64,000 nucleotides of DNA. Source: Blakeslea trispora (Eukaryota > Mucoromycota > Mucoromycetes > Mucorales > Choanephoraceae). Below are positions 11,290 through 24,352 of the stretch, piece after piece. A model generated the notes under the pieces. The model saw nothing but the letters and a program-made list of their open reading frames with translations. It was not told where the DNA came from and did not search any database. Numbering within the stretch: position 1 is the first letter of the stretch; each line of letters begins with the position of its first letter. Made by a program: the position numbers and the translations under genes. The stretch is taken from assembly GCA_025331445.1 (NCBI GenBank), contig JAIWNE010000010.1, positions 186,001 through 250,000 on the forward strand, read 5' to 3'.

Positions 11290-12412
11290 TTACTCAACTG
11301 CATCACCAATACCATCTTCCATGATAGAAAAGGTACATTCAGTCTCTGGTAATGAAGGCGAATCATAAATCTTACAAATACGGTTTTCGCCACGACCCTT
11401 ACGAAGATAAAGTCTAGTACATGAAGCATGTGCAATGATGTTACCACCAGCAGGTTTTTTGGGATCAGGATTAAACATAGATGCCGCACCATCTACTTGA
11501 GCAACCACCTGGTTTGTAATGACAACTGCTACACCAAATTCATCGGCCAAGCGCTGAAGTTGACGTAAAAACTGTGCTAAATGCATCTGACGTGCAGAAA
11601 GTTCACCTCGACCTGCAAAATCAGTACGATAAAGATGCATGGCTGAATCTACAATCAAGACAGAAAATCGAGCCTCAGACATCATGGCTGCTGCTTGTAT
11701 TAATAGAGATGTTTGGTGATCTGTGTTGAAAGCACGGGCATAAGCAATGTTATCAAGTGTCTCTTCAGCATCTAATGAATAGCGTTGGGCTATGGAAGAA
11801 ATACGACTTGTTCTAAATGTGTTTTCGGTATCGATGAATAAACATTTGCCTTGTCCACCTCCCATACTGATAGGCAGTTGAGCAGTGACAGCCAACATGT
11901 GACACAACTGACTCTTTCCTGTTCTGAATTCACCAAAGATTTCAGTGATAGATCCTGTCTCGATTCCACCACCCAGAACACGATCGAGTTCCTTTGAACC
12001 AGTTGTGATGTATACAATTTCTTGTCGACGTTGGTGCACATCCATAGCTGTAGTAAAGCCCATGTTTACAATCTTTGATGCTAATGAACAGATCGAAAAA
12101 TAAAGGATGTGTCAATAAGATGGCTCTCCCCTTTCAGCTTCATTTTTACCTTCTGCTAATAGACGGTCAGCCTTTGTCTCGGAGATACCCTTCACAGCCA
12201 ACAAAGCCTTCTTGGGAGCATAGGCGATAGACTCTACGGTATAAAATCCAGCATCTTTCAACTTCTTTATGTCTGAAGCTGAGACACCACACTCCTATAA
12301 TAAGGTAAGTAAGCATAATTGCTGATCTAGAGAACAACCTAAACTCTACCTCTAGTTTTGAAATGCGCAAGTAGCCAGAGTCTTCATCGTCATGTAGTTG
12401 GCTTTGAGACAT
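11290..12412 (-). CDS. rad51: RAD51 recombinase, divergent copy
   Basis: There are three exons. [21 protein letters not shown] is followed by [20 protein letters not shown] (helix-hairpin-helix N-terminal domain), and then [19 protein letters not shown] leads into the RecA core up to GIGDAVE and TAA at 11290. Walker A is [12 protein letters not shown] and the L1 region [19 protein letters not shown] is intact. L2 with [13 protein letters not shown] is also intact. The protein should form ATP-dependent filaments on single-stranded DNA for homologous recombination. Sites normally near-invariant in eukaryotic RAD51 differ: the DTEGTFRPER block reads [10 protein letters not shown], and SATALYRT reads SAMHLYRT. 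The catalytic Glu of DTE is kept. It may be a second, specialised RAD51 paralog or a lineage variant. ACGCGAAA lies about 160 bp upstream. Confidence 0.92.
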
Positions 12413-12567
12413 ATTCGAGTAATGTAAGGTATTAATAACTATGTATTAAATAAAAAATGTAAAGAAAAAAAAAAGACAAAAAGAAAAGAGAGAAGTTTTT
12501 TAACGCCTTTCTTTTTTTCTTCTTAACGCTGCGCTTTTTTTTTTTTTTAATTTCCAGAATACAAGTG

Positions 12568-12575
12568 ACGCGAAA
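12568..12575. promoter_or_regulatory. MCB/E2F-like site upstream of RAD51
   Basis: The sequence ACGCGAAA (TTTCGCGT on the gene strand) lies 156 bp upstream of the RAD51 start. It matches the MBF/E2F core that drives G1/S transcription of recombination genes in other fungi. Function here is inferred. Confidence 0.45.
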
Positions 12576-12878
12576 TCCAGCTGGTTGCCATGGTAACCAT
12601 CAATTAATTCTACGCAGCTGAGATTTATCCAATCATTTTATTTAAATAATGAAATGTAAGCCGATTTGCATAAAAAAAACATTGGTTCAGGAGTTGGAAG
12701 GAACATAAAATCCTTGACAACCAATCATTATCTTGTATTATTTCTATGAATGGGTGGAGGGGGGGGGACTAATGTATTGATTCATCAGATAGCATATATG
12801 ATTAAATATATAAAAGTAACGGGAATAAGGGGGGAATATGATACATTAATTACAAAAAAAAAAAAGAGAATAGAAACA

Positions 12879-15436
12879 TTATTTTTTCATATTCTGGATC
12901 CAAGGATGGTTCAATGCCTCAGCAGGTTTCAACCTCTTCTCTGGTTCCCAAGTCAAACATCGACTGATAAAGTTACTAAAATCCTTGTCGACATTATCAT
13001 AAGTAGACCGCCTGAGAGCTTCTGTAAATGTCAATGAGTTGGGCTTTCTTTTTTTAGCTTTTGAATTGATTGATTTTCGAGGTTGGTCATGAGCATCTGA
13101 AAAAAAAGAAAGATGTAAGACTTGCAATCAACTAGACCAATTTCTGTCTCTTTTTCCTTACCAAAAAACTGCTTTTTCCTTGAACAACGCTCTAGATATT
13201 CTTTGCTTGGAATGCCTATCAGTTGCATAATGCAAGCCAGCTGGTCAGGCTCATTTTCACCAGGAAATAGTGGTCGTCCAGTATAGAGCTCAGCTAGAAT
13301 ACAGCCTGTGCTCCACATATCAATAGCCAACCCATAGTCCATGCCAAGAATGACCTCTGGAGCACGATAGAATCGACTTTGAATGTACGTATAGACCTTT
13401 TCGTTTACAAAACAGGAGCTTCCATAATCAATGATACGAATACCACTTCTATCCGGTTGCTTCAATAGAATGTTTTCTGGCTTCAAATCACAATGAATCA
13501 CATTATGCTCACTTAACAATAGCAATGACTGTAAAATTTGAAATGCAAATCTGACATAAAGAAACTTGATTAAAAGAGAGAAACCCATATACTTTAGAAT
13601 CCATTTACCTTTTTACTAATCCCATACTAAACCCTTGGTATGAATTCTGTTGAAGAATCTCATATAGGTTCAGACTAAGGCATTCAAAGACGATGCATAG
13701 ATGATCTCTAAAATAAAAACTATCCATCATCTTTACATTATAATGCTTATGTTTAGGATCCTGAGTGTACAGTTCAAACAAAACAGAGTGAGTGGGGGGA
13801 GGGCCATGACTATACGAATTTGGTAGCTTACCCATTTCATCAACTGCTCCAGAATTTTGATCTCCGTCAAGGCTTGTGCATGAAAACGTTTCTTGTTACG
13901 AATGATCTTGACAGCAACAAAGCGAGGATCACTATTCTTTTCATCTTTTGCAGGTTTATGATCAATGCATTTAACAACATGCCCAAATGACCCTTTTCCT
14001 AAGCTTTCCAGTATTTCATAGCGATAATTTAAATGATCCTTAATCACAATCTGATAATCGCCTTTTTCATCATCAAACCCATAGTTGAGGGCTGTTTGAT
14101 CTGTAGTGGCCCATACTTTCTTTGCGTGCGATCCTACGCAATAGACTGTAGAGTACCTTGTTATCTCGGTCTTTTCATAGGGTGAAAGATAGGGTCGATA
14201 ACGATTTAAAGCAGCTAAAACAGCCATGTTGGCATCAGTTTATCGTCTTAGTGGAATCAAGATACAAGAACTTACTTTTGGGACTCATTGCTTCATTACA
14301 GCCACTTTCTTTCTTGTATTCTATAGTATCATGATCATCTGTGGATTGCATCTCCACTAGGCATTGAAGTCGATCATGGATCTTATCAATGCGGGAATCA
14401 CGTGATGTGGTGCGGGAAATACTAGGTGGTGGAGAAGAGGAGGAGGAGGAGGTATGAACATCAATTAGATCGTCTGGCTGGCTAATGACGCCATGAGCAG
14501 ACACTAAATCTACCTTGAGTCGCCTTGAGTTTTCACGCTCCTTATCCAGTTGTTCCTGTAGTATTTCAGCTGTAGCAAATGAAGGCCGTCTTGAATGTTT
14601 TGGCTGTGAAGGGATGCGCTTGATAGATTTAGGTACAACGATTTCAGGTTGCCTTAGTTTTGATGTTGTATTGGACACATGATCTTCTCGAGCAAGTCGG
14701 CTGATTGGCTCTACTACTGTTTCATCTGCCTTTGACTTTACTGAAAAAAGGGAAGAAGGCCGAGCTGTAGTATGTGTGGGTGAGGTAACGGGTAAAGGTA
14801 TTCTGGTAGCAGCATTTTGCTTTAGTGAAGGAGATCCATCCTCTTGTTTCATTGATTCAATTGATATAGTCTAATGAGAATGAATAACGAAAAAAGTAAA
14901 ATAAAGAAAAAAAGAGAGAGAAAAAAAAAAGTTGGTTGGTCAGTGATAAAATATGCAACATAAACAGTCGAGTCGTGTATCACCTTCACTGGCTTTCTTT
15001 GCGGTTTCTCGGCTTTTTGAAGGGTAGGTGCCATGAATGGATCAAAGTCTGCTAATTCTCGATTGGCTTTTCCTGTGGTACTGGTAGATTTAACACGACG
15101 TGCAATTGATGAATTCCTAGCTCGTCTACCTGGCGAGGCAGGAGGTGTAGGGCCCAAACGGGACTTTTCTGTATCTGCTATGGAATGCGTGCTTGTTTTC
15201 TTAGGAGTAGGTAAGCGAGTTGGTTTTATCGGTCTTTCGTCTGTGTTTTCTTGTAACGGATCAAATCTGACAAGTGACGCAGACAAAAATGGATTATGGA
15301 CTTTTTTCGCCTCCGTCATTGAATTTGGTTGAACATCAGCAATATCCAACAAGTCCACTTGTGGCCAGTCTTCTTCTTCTTCTTTCTCGCTTTCTGTCTT
15401 TACTGATTTAGAACTTGTACATTCACTAAACGGCAT
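12879..15436 (-). CDS. DYRK-family protein kinase (DYRK2/Pom1-like)
   Basis: ATG at 15436 to TAA at 12879, with about seven exons. The N-terminal 360 residues are acidic, then Ser/Pro-rich and probably disordered ([10 protein letters not shown]; a Ser-run [10 protein letters not shown]). A DH-box-like segment, [19 protein letters not shown], precedes the kinase domain as in DYRK2/Pom1. Kinase motifs are [10 protein letters not shown] (P-loop), AVKII (ATP-binding Lys), [11 protein letters not shown] (catalytic loop), IIDYGSSC (a DYG instead of the usual DFG) and the DYRK activation loop [18 protein letters not shown] with the autophosphorylated second tyrosine of YxY. The C-lobe ends [19 protein letters not shown] polarity or cell-cycle role like Pom1 is possible but inferred. 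The last exon ends only 14 residues past the kinase fold. Confidence 0.93.
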
Positions 15437-16190
15437 CTACTTAAACACGGTGAATATCTCAGCTCATAAAACACAAGTGTTTGTTGCTGCTGTTGAATAC
15501 CTATTTGTATATTAAACTTGAACTATATGTAGAAAAAGAGAAGAAGAAAAGGGTTTATTTGAACGAAAGAAAAAAAAAGAAAATATTAAAGACTTTATAG
15601 AAGACCGCTATATGCTCATTTAAAAAAAAATTAAAAAAGAACGTCATTTAAAGTTACTTGAGAAACCATGCTGCATTCTTATTTAGCCAATCAAATCAAG
15701 CCCTTCTTAATAGAAACAGACAGAGGCGTACTCTCCTCTCTCTTTCTCTCTGCTGAAAAAAAAAAAGAAATCCAAGTGGAGTTTGTTTACTAGCTGTGTT
15801 TGAATCAAGCACATTGATGCCACGCGGCAAAAAAAAATCAGATCTCTTTATGTGATACATTTACGAAAAAAAAAGCGCTTTGATAACCCTGTTTAACACA
15901 ATTGATTTATGCTTTAAATTTTGCAAGTAAAGTCTTGTTGAAAAGCCCTTTCTTTGCTTCTCTACTTTATGTTTAGCCTTGGATTGTCTTGTTGACAACA
16001 AGCATATACAGCTATTTTTGATATTCTTTAGAAGCTCAAACAAATATGTTGTTGCATAACACAACGATTGATTTCCATAACATTGACTCTTTCTGGTTTC
16101 AAGAGAAGCCTTCAAATAGTTTATCTCAGGCAAGAAGTAGAACCGATAGCTGATCGTTTCAACACAACTATGTCTTCTTTCTTGTTCATA
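15437..16190. other. Promoter side of the DYRK gene and AT-rich spacer
   Basis: There are long A-runs and a CT-rich tract around 15733-15752. A 90-codon minus-strand frame at 15861-16133 shows no recognisable domain and is probably fortuitous. Confidence 0.4.
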
Positions 16191-16461
16191 CAGTAGTACC
16201 CCCGATTTACGCTAGCATGAAAATCTTGGTATCTTATTGATGTATCATATAATATTCGAAACACAACTAAAATAGATACAAATTGTATTCCATATCACTA
16301 TACATAATTCATATTGGTATCCTTGCACTGAATAAAACCCTCTCTCTAATATCTATAGTAAATATAAGGATTTTTAGCTGGTGAACCTTATTTTCCATCA
16401 AAATTATATGTATAAATCGAATTTACGGAGTTTTCTGCATGCATAAATCGGGGTCTCACTG
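16191..16461. mobile_element. MITE with pogo-like terminal inverted repeats, 271 bp
   Basis: The left end reads CAGTAGTACCCCCGATTTA and the reverse complement of the right end reads CAGTGAGACCCCGATTTATG. Both ends are directly flanked by TA, the target duplicated by Tc1/mariner/pogo transposases. The interior is AT-rich and non-coding. The right terminus recurs at 46033-46078, so this is a family and not a chance match. Confidence 0.75.
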
Positions 16462-17054
16462 TATTGATTACTTGACACTCAAAGCTTGAATGATGCTAGT
16501 ATTCAACAATTATATACAACTTACTGTGTATGTACATACCAAAGAGCCTAACTTTTATTTTTATTTTTAGAAAGCTAAACAAATCAAAAACAAGCATTTC
16601 TCTTCAGTGCCTTTTTTTTTAAAAAAAAATTAAGTTGATCGCCAATTTGTGGTAATATCACCTAAGAAAATTGCCTGCGTAGCAGACTTTTCTGCCCAAC
16701 ATTTTCGATATGCCAATTGCTCATTGAACTTCACTACCAGCTATGCAGTATCCAGAGAAGCTGATGTATCGTAAACTAGATGCATCATTAAATCAAGACA
16801 TTTATTGAAGACGCAATTCTACTTTGTGTCACCAAGCTCAATTTATATTCATAATCCCATTCTGCACTGAACAAAACCTTTTCTTTAACCTTGTTTAACT
16901 CATCTGGACTTGACAAATAAATTAGAAGCTTTTATTTAGAAAAAAAATCCACACTGATCATTTCATCTTTTTTTGTTCAGAAAGTATTTGAATACTTCTT
17001 CATAGTAGCCAATTACAACAAGGGTATCATAACCTAAACAGACGTATTCAGATG
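16462..17054. other. AT-rich spacer between mobile elements
   Basis: No coding potential and no recognised repeat. It separates the 271-bp MITE from the larger inverted-repeat element starting near 17055. Confidence 0.35.
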
Positions 17055-18563
17055 GACGTGCCGCTCTGGCGTACCGTTTCTTTTAGTCACCTTTAAAAAG
17101 AGTTTGACCCCCCTAAATATTATGTTTTTGAGTTATTTTGTCATGAACCAGAGCTATCGATTCGTAGTACTTCTTTTGTTTTCTTGATACAATTCCTATA
17201 CTTCACTGCTAAAAAAAGAGAGTAACTTCAACATAATATACAGATTCAAATTAGTTTGCCAGAAATTACAGTTGTTTGTTTACGAAACAAAGAATAAGTT
17301 TATGTTTTGAATGGGAGCAATAAAGAAAAGAGCGAAGAGAAGTCAAACAAATCTAAAGACATTAGCTGATGATTGTTGATTAACAATCAATAGCTTTATT
17401 TGCTTGATAGAATTACTTGCTTGAATGACAAGTGATGATTCGAAAAAGCTTTTGATGTATTGCTTCTGTCCAAGTTTTTCATAGCCTTAGCATGAACTGC
17501 ATTGACTATGGGCTAAATGGGCTCAATTGATCTTTTCATGCTTAGTGCAACCCAATGATTACTGTTCGATGTTAAAGTGTCAAAGCCAACTGCTTTTTAT
17601 TTATTGTACACAATGTATCATTGTATCGAGAAAATAGGAAGAAATACACAGAAATCATCAGCACTATACACAGCAATTCAGTACACCAAAAGAACATCAA
17701 TCAGTTTTGGCACACTCAGGGACATTGAGCCAATGAGATTTGCCGACAACAAAACAAGTCTTAGTACTGTCTACTTCTGTAATGTCAAGGTAGAATCATT
17801 TTTCTATAATCATCTGAATCATAAGCAAGACCAGCAACATGAGCTGTATAAACAAGCCAACTGTTAAGACAAACACATATACAGATGAATGTTATGCAGC
17901 TGCGTGTTTTTACTGATACTAGAGTATCGTCCCTATTCGCCCTTTTTACTGATCTGTGTCAATCTCTTTTCGTATCAATGATAGGAATGCAGTCTTTTTG
18001 TATCATGAAACAAAGAACCAGGGTTTTCGTTGATATAGAACAAGGCCCCAGACCAATTTACACAAAGAACAAACAATCAATCAATATATCAGCCAATGAA
18101 GACAATTGATCAGTAATGTGGTCAATTTGCTCTATAAGAACAAAGAAAAAAAATTCTTTTCCCCCTCTTTTCTTTTCTCTAATTGTTATAAAAATGAATA
18201 TTTTACACATAAAGGTAACAAAACTGTTCAGTAGGCTTTGAGCTGTTTACTAATAATTGCTTAGTTAATTACATTAAAAACTTCTTATCACTTGTGTGGC
18301 ATGCAAAAGAGAAATAGCTTGGAAAAAAGGCATGTATCTTATCATGATTGTTGTCGCGTATCTGTACTGATCAAAGTAAATAGGTCTTTTTTATTTGTTC
18401 TTTTCTTAAAGACGTGGTAAGTCATCCATTCAAGAGCTCAAAAGATATCTGAGAAGCAGAAAACTAAAGCAATGTTTACACTTTAGGCTTTTTATTATTG
18501 GAGGTAAGCTATACACCATTTTTAGAGGGACTGTGAAAAACGGCACGCCAGAGTGGCACGCCT
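17055..18563 (+). mobile_element. Repeat family R1 copy A, with terminal inverted repeats
   Basis: The left end (17055 onward) reads GACGTGCCGCTCTGGCGTACC, and the right end near 18520-18563, reverse-complemented, reads GGCGTGCCACTCTGGCGTGCC, followed in both by a CGTTT... and AAAAA tract; these are imperfect inverted repeats of about 45 bp. The interior (from about 17500) is shared at high identity with copies at 26222-26835, 53440-54445, 47560-48106 (inverted) and 61310-61938 (inverted). It contains two short open frames (17577-17867, 17885-18109); the first is also open in the 61.6 kb copy. No transposase motif was found, so it looks non-autonomous, or like the 5' part of a larger unit. 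It lies directly 5' of the nuclease-like gene at 18.6 kb. Confidence 0.7.
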
Positions 18564-18599
18564 GTAGCAGTCTCCATTCGAAAAAGAACAAGGATATAA

Positions 18600-20224
18600 A
18601 AATCAAGAAACTTGTAGCACATCTATCCGAAAATGATTTTGAGCTGAGTCAGATCCATTCCAAGCAAAGGTATCAGAGCTAATAAACAGTGCAGGAGATG
18701 AGGAGTGGCAAGGCTGACTTGTATTGGTCAAAGCGCGAGGCTCAATACAGAGTCCTTCAAGCAGAGTATGATCAAAAGCAATTATCAGCCAAAATCGGTT
18801 CGGAGCTTGCCAAGGAGTTATCGCAGAAAGTCGAGGAATTGCAAGGAAGCTCCAAAAACAAGAAAAGAAAAAGAGACGTTGATCTAGGAGAACACGATGA
18901 TGAACTAGATGCAACTGAAGAAGACTGCGGCGAAGAACAAGAAGCAATGACAAGACGGTATGTGCTTGATTTTATGGAAATCAACTCTACCAATATGAAG
19001 CAGTTGAAGGTTCACCGCACTAAGAAGAGATTAACTTTGCAAGAGCGACTGTAAGTATACCAACGCATTTCATTGGCTGATTGTCTTATAACTAAGTATG
19101 TTGTCTTTAGCAACCTGTCGTGCATTGATCTGGTTAAAGAAGAATCTCTTGTGAGCCGCTTGCTATCGAAGAATGCCTTACTCATGATTGAAAACTGGAG
19201 AAAGGTAAAGAAGCCGCAGTTACTTATGTGTGCTATTATCTGATGTATAAGCTCTTAGGCAATCAAAAACCAAGATGACTTTTTCGTGACTACGCCAGCT
19301 CCTTGCAATTCGCATGAGATGGTCATCTCTGACATTCTGACTTCTTTGTAAGTTCCAAATAAAATTCCAACTAAAGATGCTATCAACTAACGCGTTGTTT
19401 TTCTTATCTTGTTTTGTTCAAGGTTTTTGTATGACAAAGACTCCACCAGAAGAGCATGCAAATACCCGTATATGCGTACAGAAATTGACTTCATAGTCAA
19501 ATTTGTCTCTGTTCTACTGGAGAACACATTCTCCGCAAGCAAAAACTTGCATATTGATTGGTAAATGACTTGTTGTTTACAAAAGACATAGTTTATTAAA
19601 AATTTAAATAGGGATACCCTTTCTGTTTGTTCAAAGGAGAAGACAGCCAACTATTTCAAGGCTGACCGACCGGATGTTGTAGTCATCTGCAACAATGGTC
19701 TGGAGGTTGGGTGTGGTCAAGCGAAGCCTCCCAAGAAGTCAAGAGAGCTGATTAACGTTGACAGAGCAAGAATTGCCGAGCTCAACAAACGACAAGTTCA
19801 CTTGCGTTTGAAAGAAGCCAAAAGCAGCAAGCAGCTGCGAACATTTGGTATCTTGGTGACAGGTAAGAGAAGTGATAGCAATCGTAGAAATGTGTTGGTC
19901 TAAAGGAAGACAATAGGCTCTTTTTTTGGAGTTGACCATGTTGAAGCTGGAGAACAAGGAGTACAAGCAGTGCTTGCTAAAAAAGCTTGCATTGCCAAAT
20001 CGAGAAAGCTTTTATGAAAGTATAGAAGTTTGTTTGGGCTTCCTTTTCGGCTTCTGTGTAAGCTATTACTTGATCTTATTCATTGTAATTATTCAGAGTT
20101 GCTCACTACTTTTTTATTGCCTTAGGACATGATTGAAGACTCCTTGAAAGCTGAAGAAGATGAAGGGGTCACATTTGACTATCTTGCTGATAGTTTAAAG
20201 CCAACAGCAAGATTCTATAAATAA
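18600..20224 (+). pseudogene. Lineage-specific PD-(D/E)XK nuclease-like protein, copy 1 (frameshifted)
   Basis: A multi-exon gene. Exon-like blocks are 18689-19052 (coiled, charged: KKRKRDVDLGEHDDELDATE), about 19111-19204 (SCIDLVKEESLVSRLLSKN), 19258-19349, 19423-19560, 19611-19862, 19917-20058 and 20127-20224, separated by short GT-AG introns. The core reads PYMRTEIDFIVKFVSVLLEN, then RPDVVVICNNGLEVGCGQAKPP. A glutamate, a PD, and an E followed by Lys-Pro-Pro on successive strands are the pattern of a restriction-like (PD-(D/E)XK) nuclease core. A run of seven T at 19921-19927 shifts the frame; six T would join FGILVTG to LELTMLKLENKEY and on to the last exon DMIEDSLKAEEDEG. The 5' end abuts repeat R1 copy A and has no clear start. 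No characterised family was recognised. Confidence 0.6.
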
Positions 20225-20639
20225 AAATCTGTCTGTTGTTTTGTAAAACATAGGCTTATTAGAGTTCGAATAAAAAAGCTATCAGCTAATCTTGTATAGT
20301 ATTCATAAATGCTTATCTTTGTGGCAAGCCCTTTTTATCTATATGACTGATATAACTGACTTTTATGTTATTCTCTAAACAAAGCTTCATGTCAACTGAA
20401 GATAATAAGGGCCCAATCTCTTTTAGTGATGTTCTTTGTCTTTTTTTTGTTTTTAGTAGATCCAGCACCAAGAGTCAAATGAAAGGGACCTTATTGGATT
20501 CAACGTTATCTTTACTGTTCTTCTGAAGCTCACTGTGCTTATTGTTGTATCTTTTTCTTTCCTTGATTCAAATCAATAACACTGCTCATGAATATTTTTG
20601 AAATACTCAGCTTCTTATGTGCTCTTGCTTCCAAGAACT
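20225..20639. other. Spacer between nuclease-like relic and Tc1 relic
   Basis: AT-rich sequence with poly-T runs and no supported gene. Confidence 0.35.
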
Positions 20640-21320
20640 CATCACAACAATGGCCATTGAACCGCAAGTTATTGCCTTTGACAAACACAAGAGGACCAAG
20701 ACCATCCCGCCAAAAGCAGCCTCAAAGCATCACACTACCCTTAATCCATTTGGTGGTAGGTATAATGAACTCCTCATTATACCTCTCTCACTTTGGTTTA
20801 GGAGCACTCTAACACCACCATCGGCTCATTCAACGGTATAAAGCGATTCACCAGACCTGACGACATGTTCCTTAGCCCATTTCAGGCGAAACTCCTTGCG
20901 AGTCTTTGTCAAGACAGGCTTGTGAGATGCGTAGTAAGATTTGAAGCTTAGTTGACGAAGATAGCCAACGACAGTCTTTCTACAGACTGTAACTTTTAAT
21001 CTCTCTCCAGCTCGTGTTTGATGCTATCAGTGCTAAAGAAAGGGTTGTTTGTTACGACTCGATCGAGGTGTCTCGTTGTTCTTTCATTGGTTTTTGGGTT
21101 TGAGCCAGGATGAAACACTGGGCAGAAGTGTGTGTTTTTTTTTCTGGATACGCTTCACGATGCTGTTTACAGTCGTATAGAGGATCCCCATTATGCGTGA
21201 AGCCTCTCTCAAGGAATGCTAGCGCGATTCAACCAATACGCTCCTCAATAAGTTTTCTCTTCACGCTTGTTGTACTTGCTACGGCTGCTTGTATGTCAAT
21301 AGTAGACATGTTTGAATTGA
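20640..21320 (-). pseudogene. Tc1/mariner transposase N-terminal remnant
   Basis: On the minus strand, in several frames, one reads a Tc1-type paired helix-turn-helix: NRASIP, then ASRIMGILYTTVNSIVKRIQ-like residues, an HLDRVVTNNPFF linker, CRKTVVGYLRQLSFKSYYA-like sequence and KPVLTKTRKEFRLKWAKEH followed by a segment like GESLYTVE. The reading frame changes several times and stops interrupt it. The catalytic DDE region is largely absent. It is an old, dead copy whose remaining sequence covers the DNA-binding part. Confidence 0.65.
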
Positions 21321-21751
21321 ATTGTTTTTTTTTGTAAAAGAATGGAATATCGATTGTGGTCATCATCATGCCAGATATACTTTATTTAAGGTCCGATCGA
21401 GCTTTGGTTTCCAATGACTGTAGCTAGCGCACTAAAAGGAGATGCGTATACATGCAAATTTAGTGTATATCATAAATAGGCTATCCACAAAGAAGCTTGA
21501 TTTTCACTTAGTAGACGAGCATGTACAAAAAGTAAAGAATAAGAGATGAAGAGTAGGAGAAGAAAGGAATGAAAAAAATCCTTCTCTCATAACAAGACAT
21601 TTTAATAACATCAGCACCAAAGAAGACTTATCAACTAACAAATAAAGTGTTTTCTTTATTTTCAATCAGAAACAATGAATTAGTTCAAAGCACTTGTAAA
21701 AAGATTTTTCTTTTCATAAAAGGTATAATACTTTCATTTTTTTTTAACAAA

Positions 21752-22600
21752 CAATAGAAGGTCTTCCCAACAAGCCAAATGAGGTCTGACTAACATCACA
21801 ACCAAAGCCCATTTGCCTCTCTGATACCTTACTTGCAAGAAGAAAAAAAGAAGTACACCTGAAGAACACTGTAAAACCCCAGAGTAAAGCCAAATAGCCC
21901 ATAAGACCCAGATCACCCATCTTGGACAGACAAGAACCGATCAGTGACTACCCCTACCGCAGAGGATACCTTGACGAACAACCTACTACTAACGAATTTC
22001 AATTACAACAAACCTTTAGCATAGCTATCTCCATTCAACCGCCGGCACCAGTATCTCCAGAAGCATGAGAACAAGAGGCATAAGTAAATTAAGCTTAAAA
22101 AGCCGTTATGTTTACCTGGATAGCAAGCCAAGACACCTTCTTGCAAGCAGAGCCAGAGCCAGGCAAACGGAGAAAAAAAAAAGAAATGAGCAAAGAAAGG
22201 CCTACTGACTAGCAGGGTTGCCAGCCAGTGAGAAAAAAAAATACTTGCCTAAAGAGAGAAAGGGGGGGTATGCTTTGTACTTGTACTCACGCACCAGAGT
22301 GTCTGGTACAAGCAGTATCCAGGAGACCAGCCAGAGGCATCCAGTTTGATGCAAGAGAAACCGGGTTCATAGGCGTCATCAAGGACATCCTCATTGGTAA
22401 GAGTAGCCACCGATTGGTTCGAGTCCGCCAAGATAGGATCACTAGGACTTACAGACTACTTGACAATACTCTGAGGCTACAGTATTCCGCAGATGCACTC
22501 TTTTTTCCTTCTTGAAGTAAGGCATCAGAGTGACAAACAGACCTTGGAAGTGATGCTTTGTCAGAGACTCATAAGACTTGCCAGGGGACCAACTATTGCT
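21752..22600. repeat. Imperfect inverted duplication of a decayed coding fragment
   Basis: The arm at about 21752-21990 (plus) and the arm at about 22375-22600 (minus) are roughly 60% alike when the second is reverse-complemented. Both carry a block TACCTTACTT.CAAGAAG followed by an A-rich tract and a later GATGAC/GACGAA segment. The minus arm still reads ADSNQSVATLTNEDVLDDAY and ASGWSPGYCLYQTLWC; the plus arm is open for only about 50 codons. The encoded protein was not recognised. The right arm ends about 40 bp from the CDC7 stop. Confidence 0.55.
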
Positions 22601-22637
22601 TTGATACAAAAAGAGAGAAAACTCTCTTCTTCTTCTT

Positions 22638-24352
<1,715 letters not shown>

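Noticed and set aside
15861..16133. Minus-strand 90-codon frame
   Set aside because: No recognisable motif, no splice or promoter context, and it lies in an AT-rich spacer.
18640..18690. Very short intron (about 20 nt) joining the R1 edge to the nuclease-like exon
   Set aside because: GTATCAGAGC...AACAG would be too short for a normal intron; more likely the true 5' exon has been lost.
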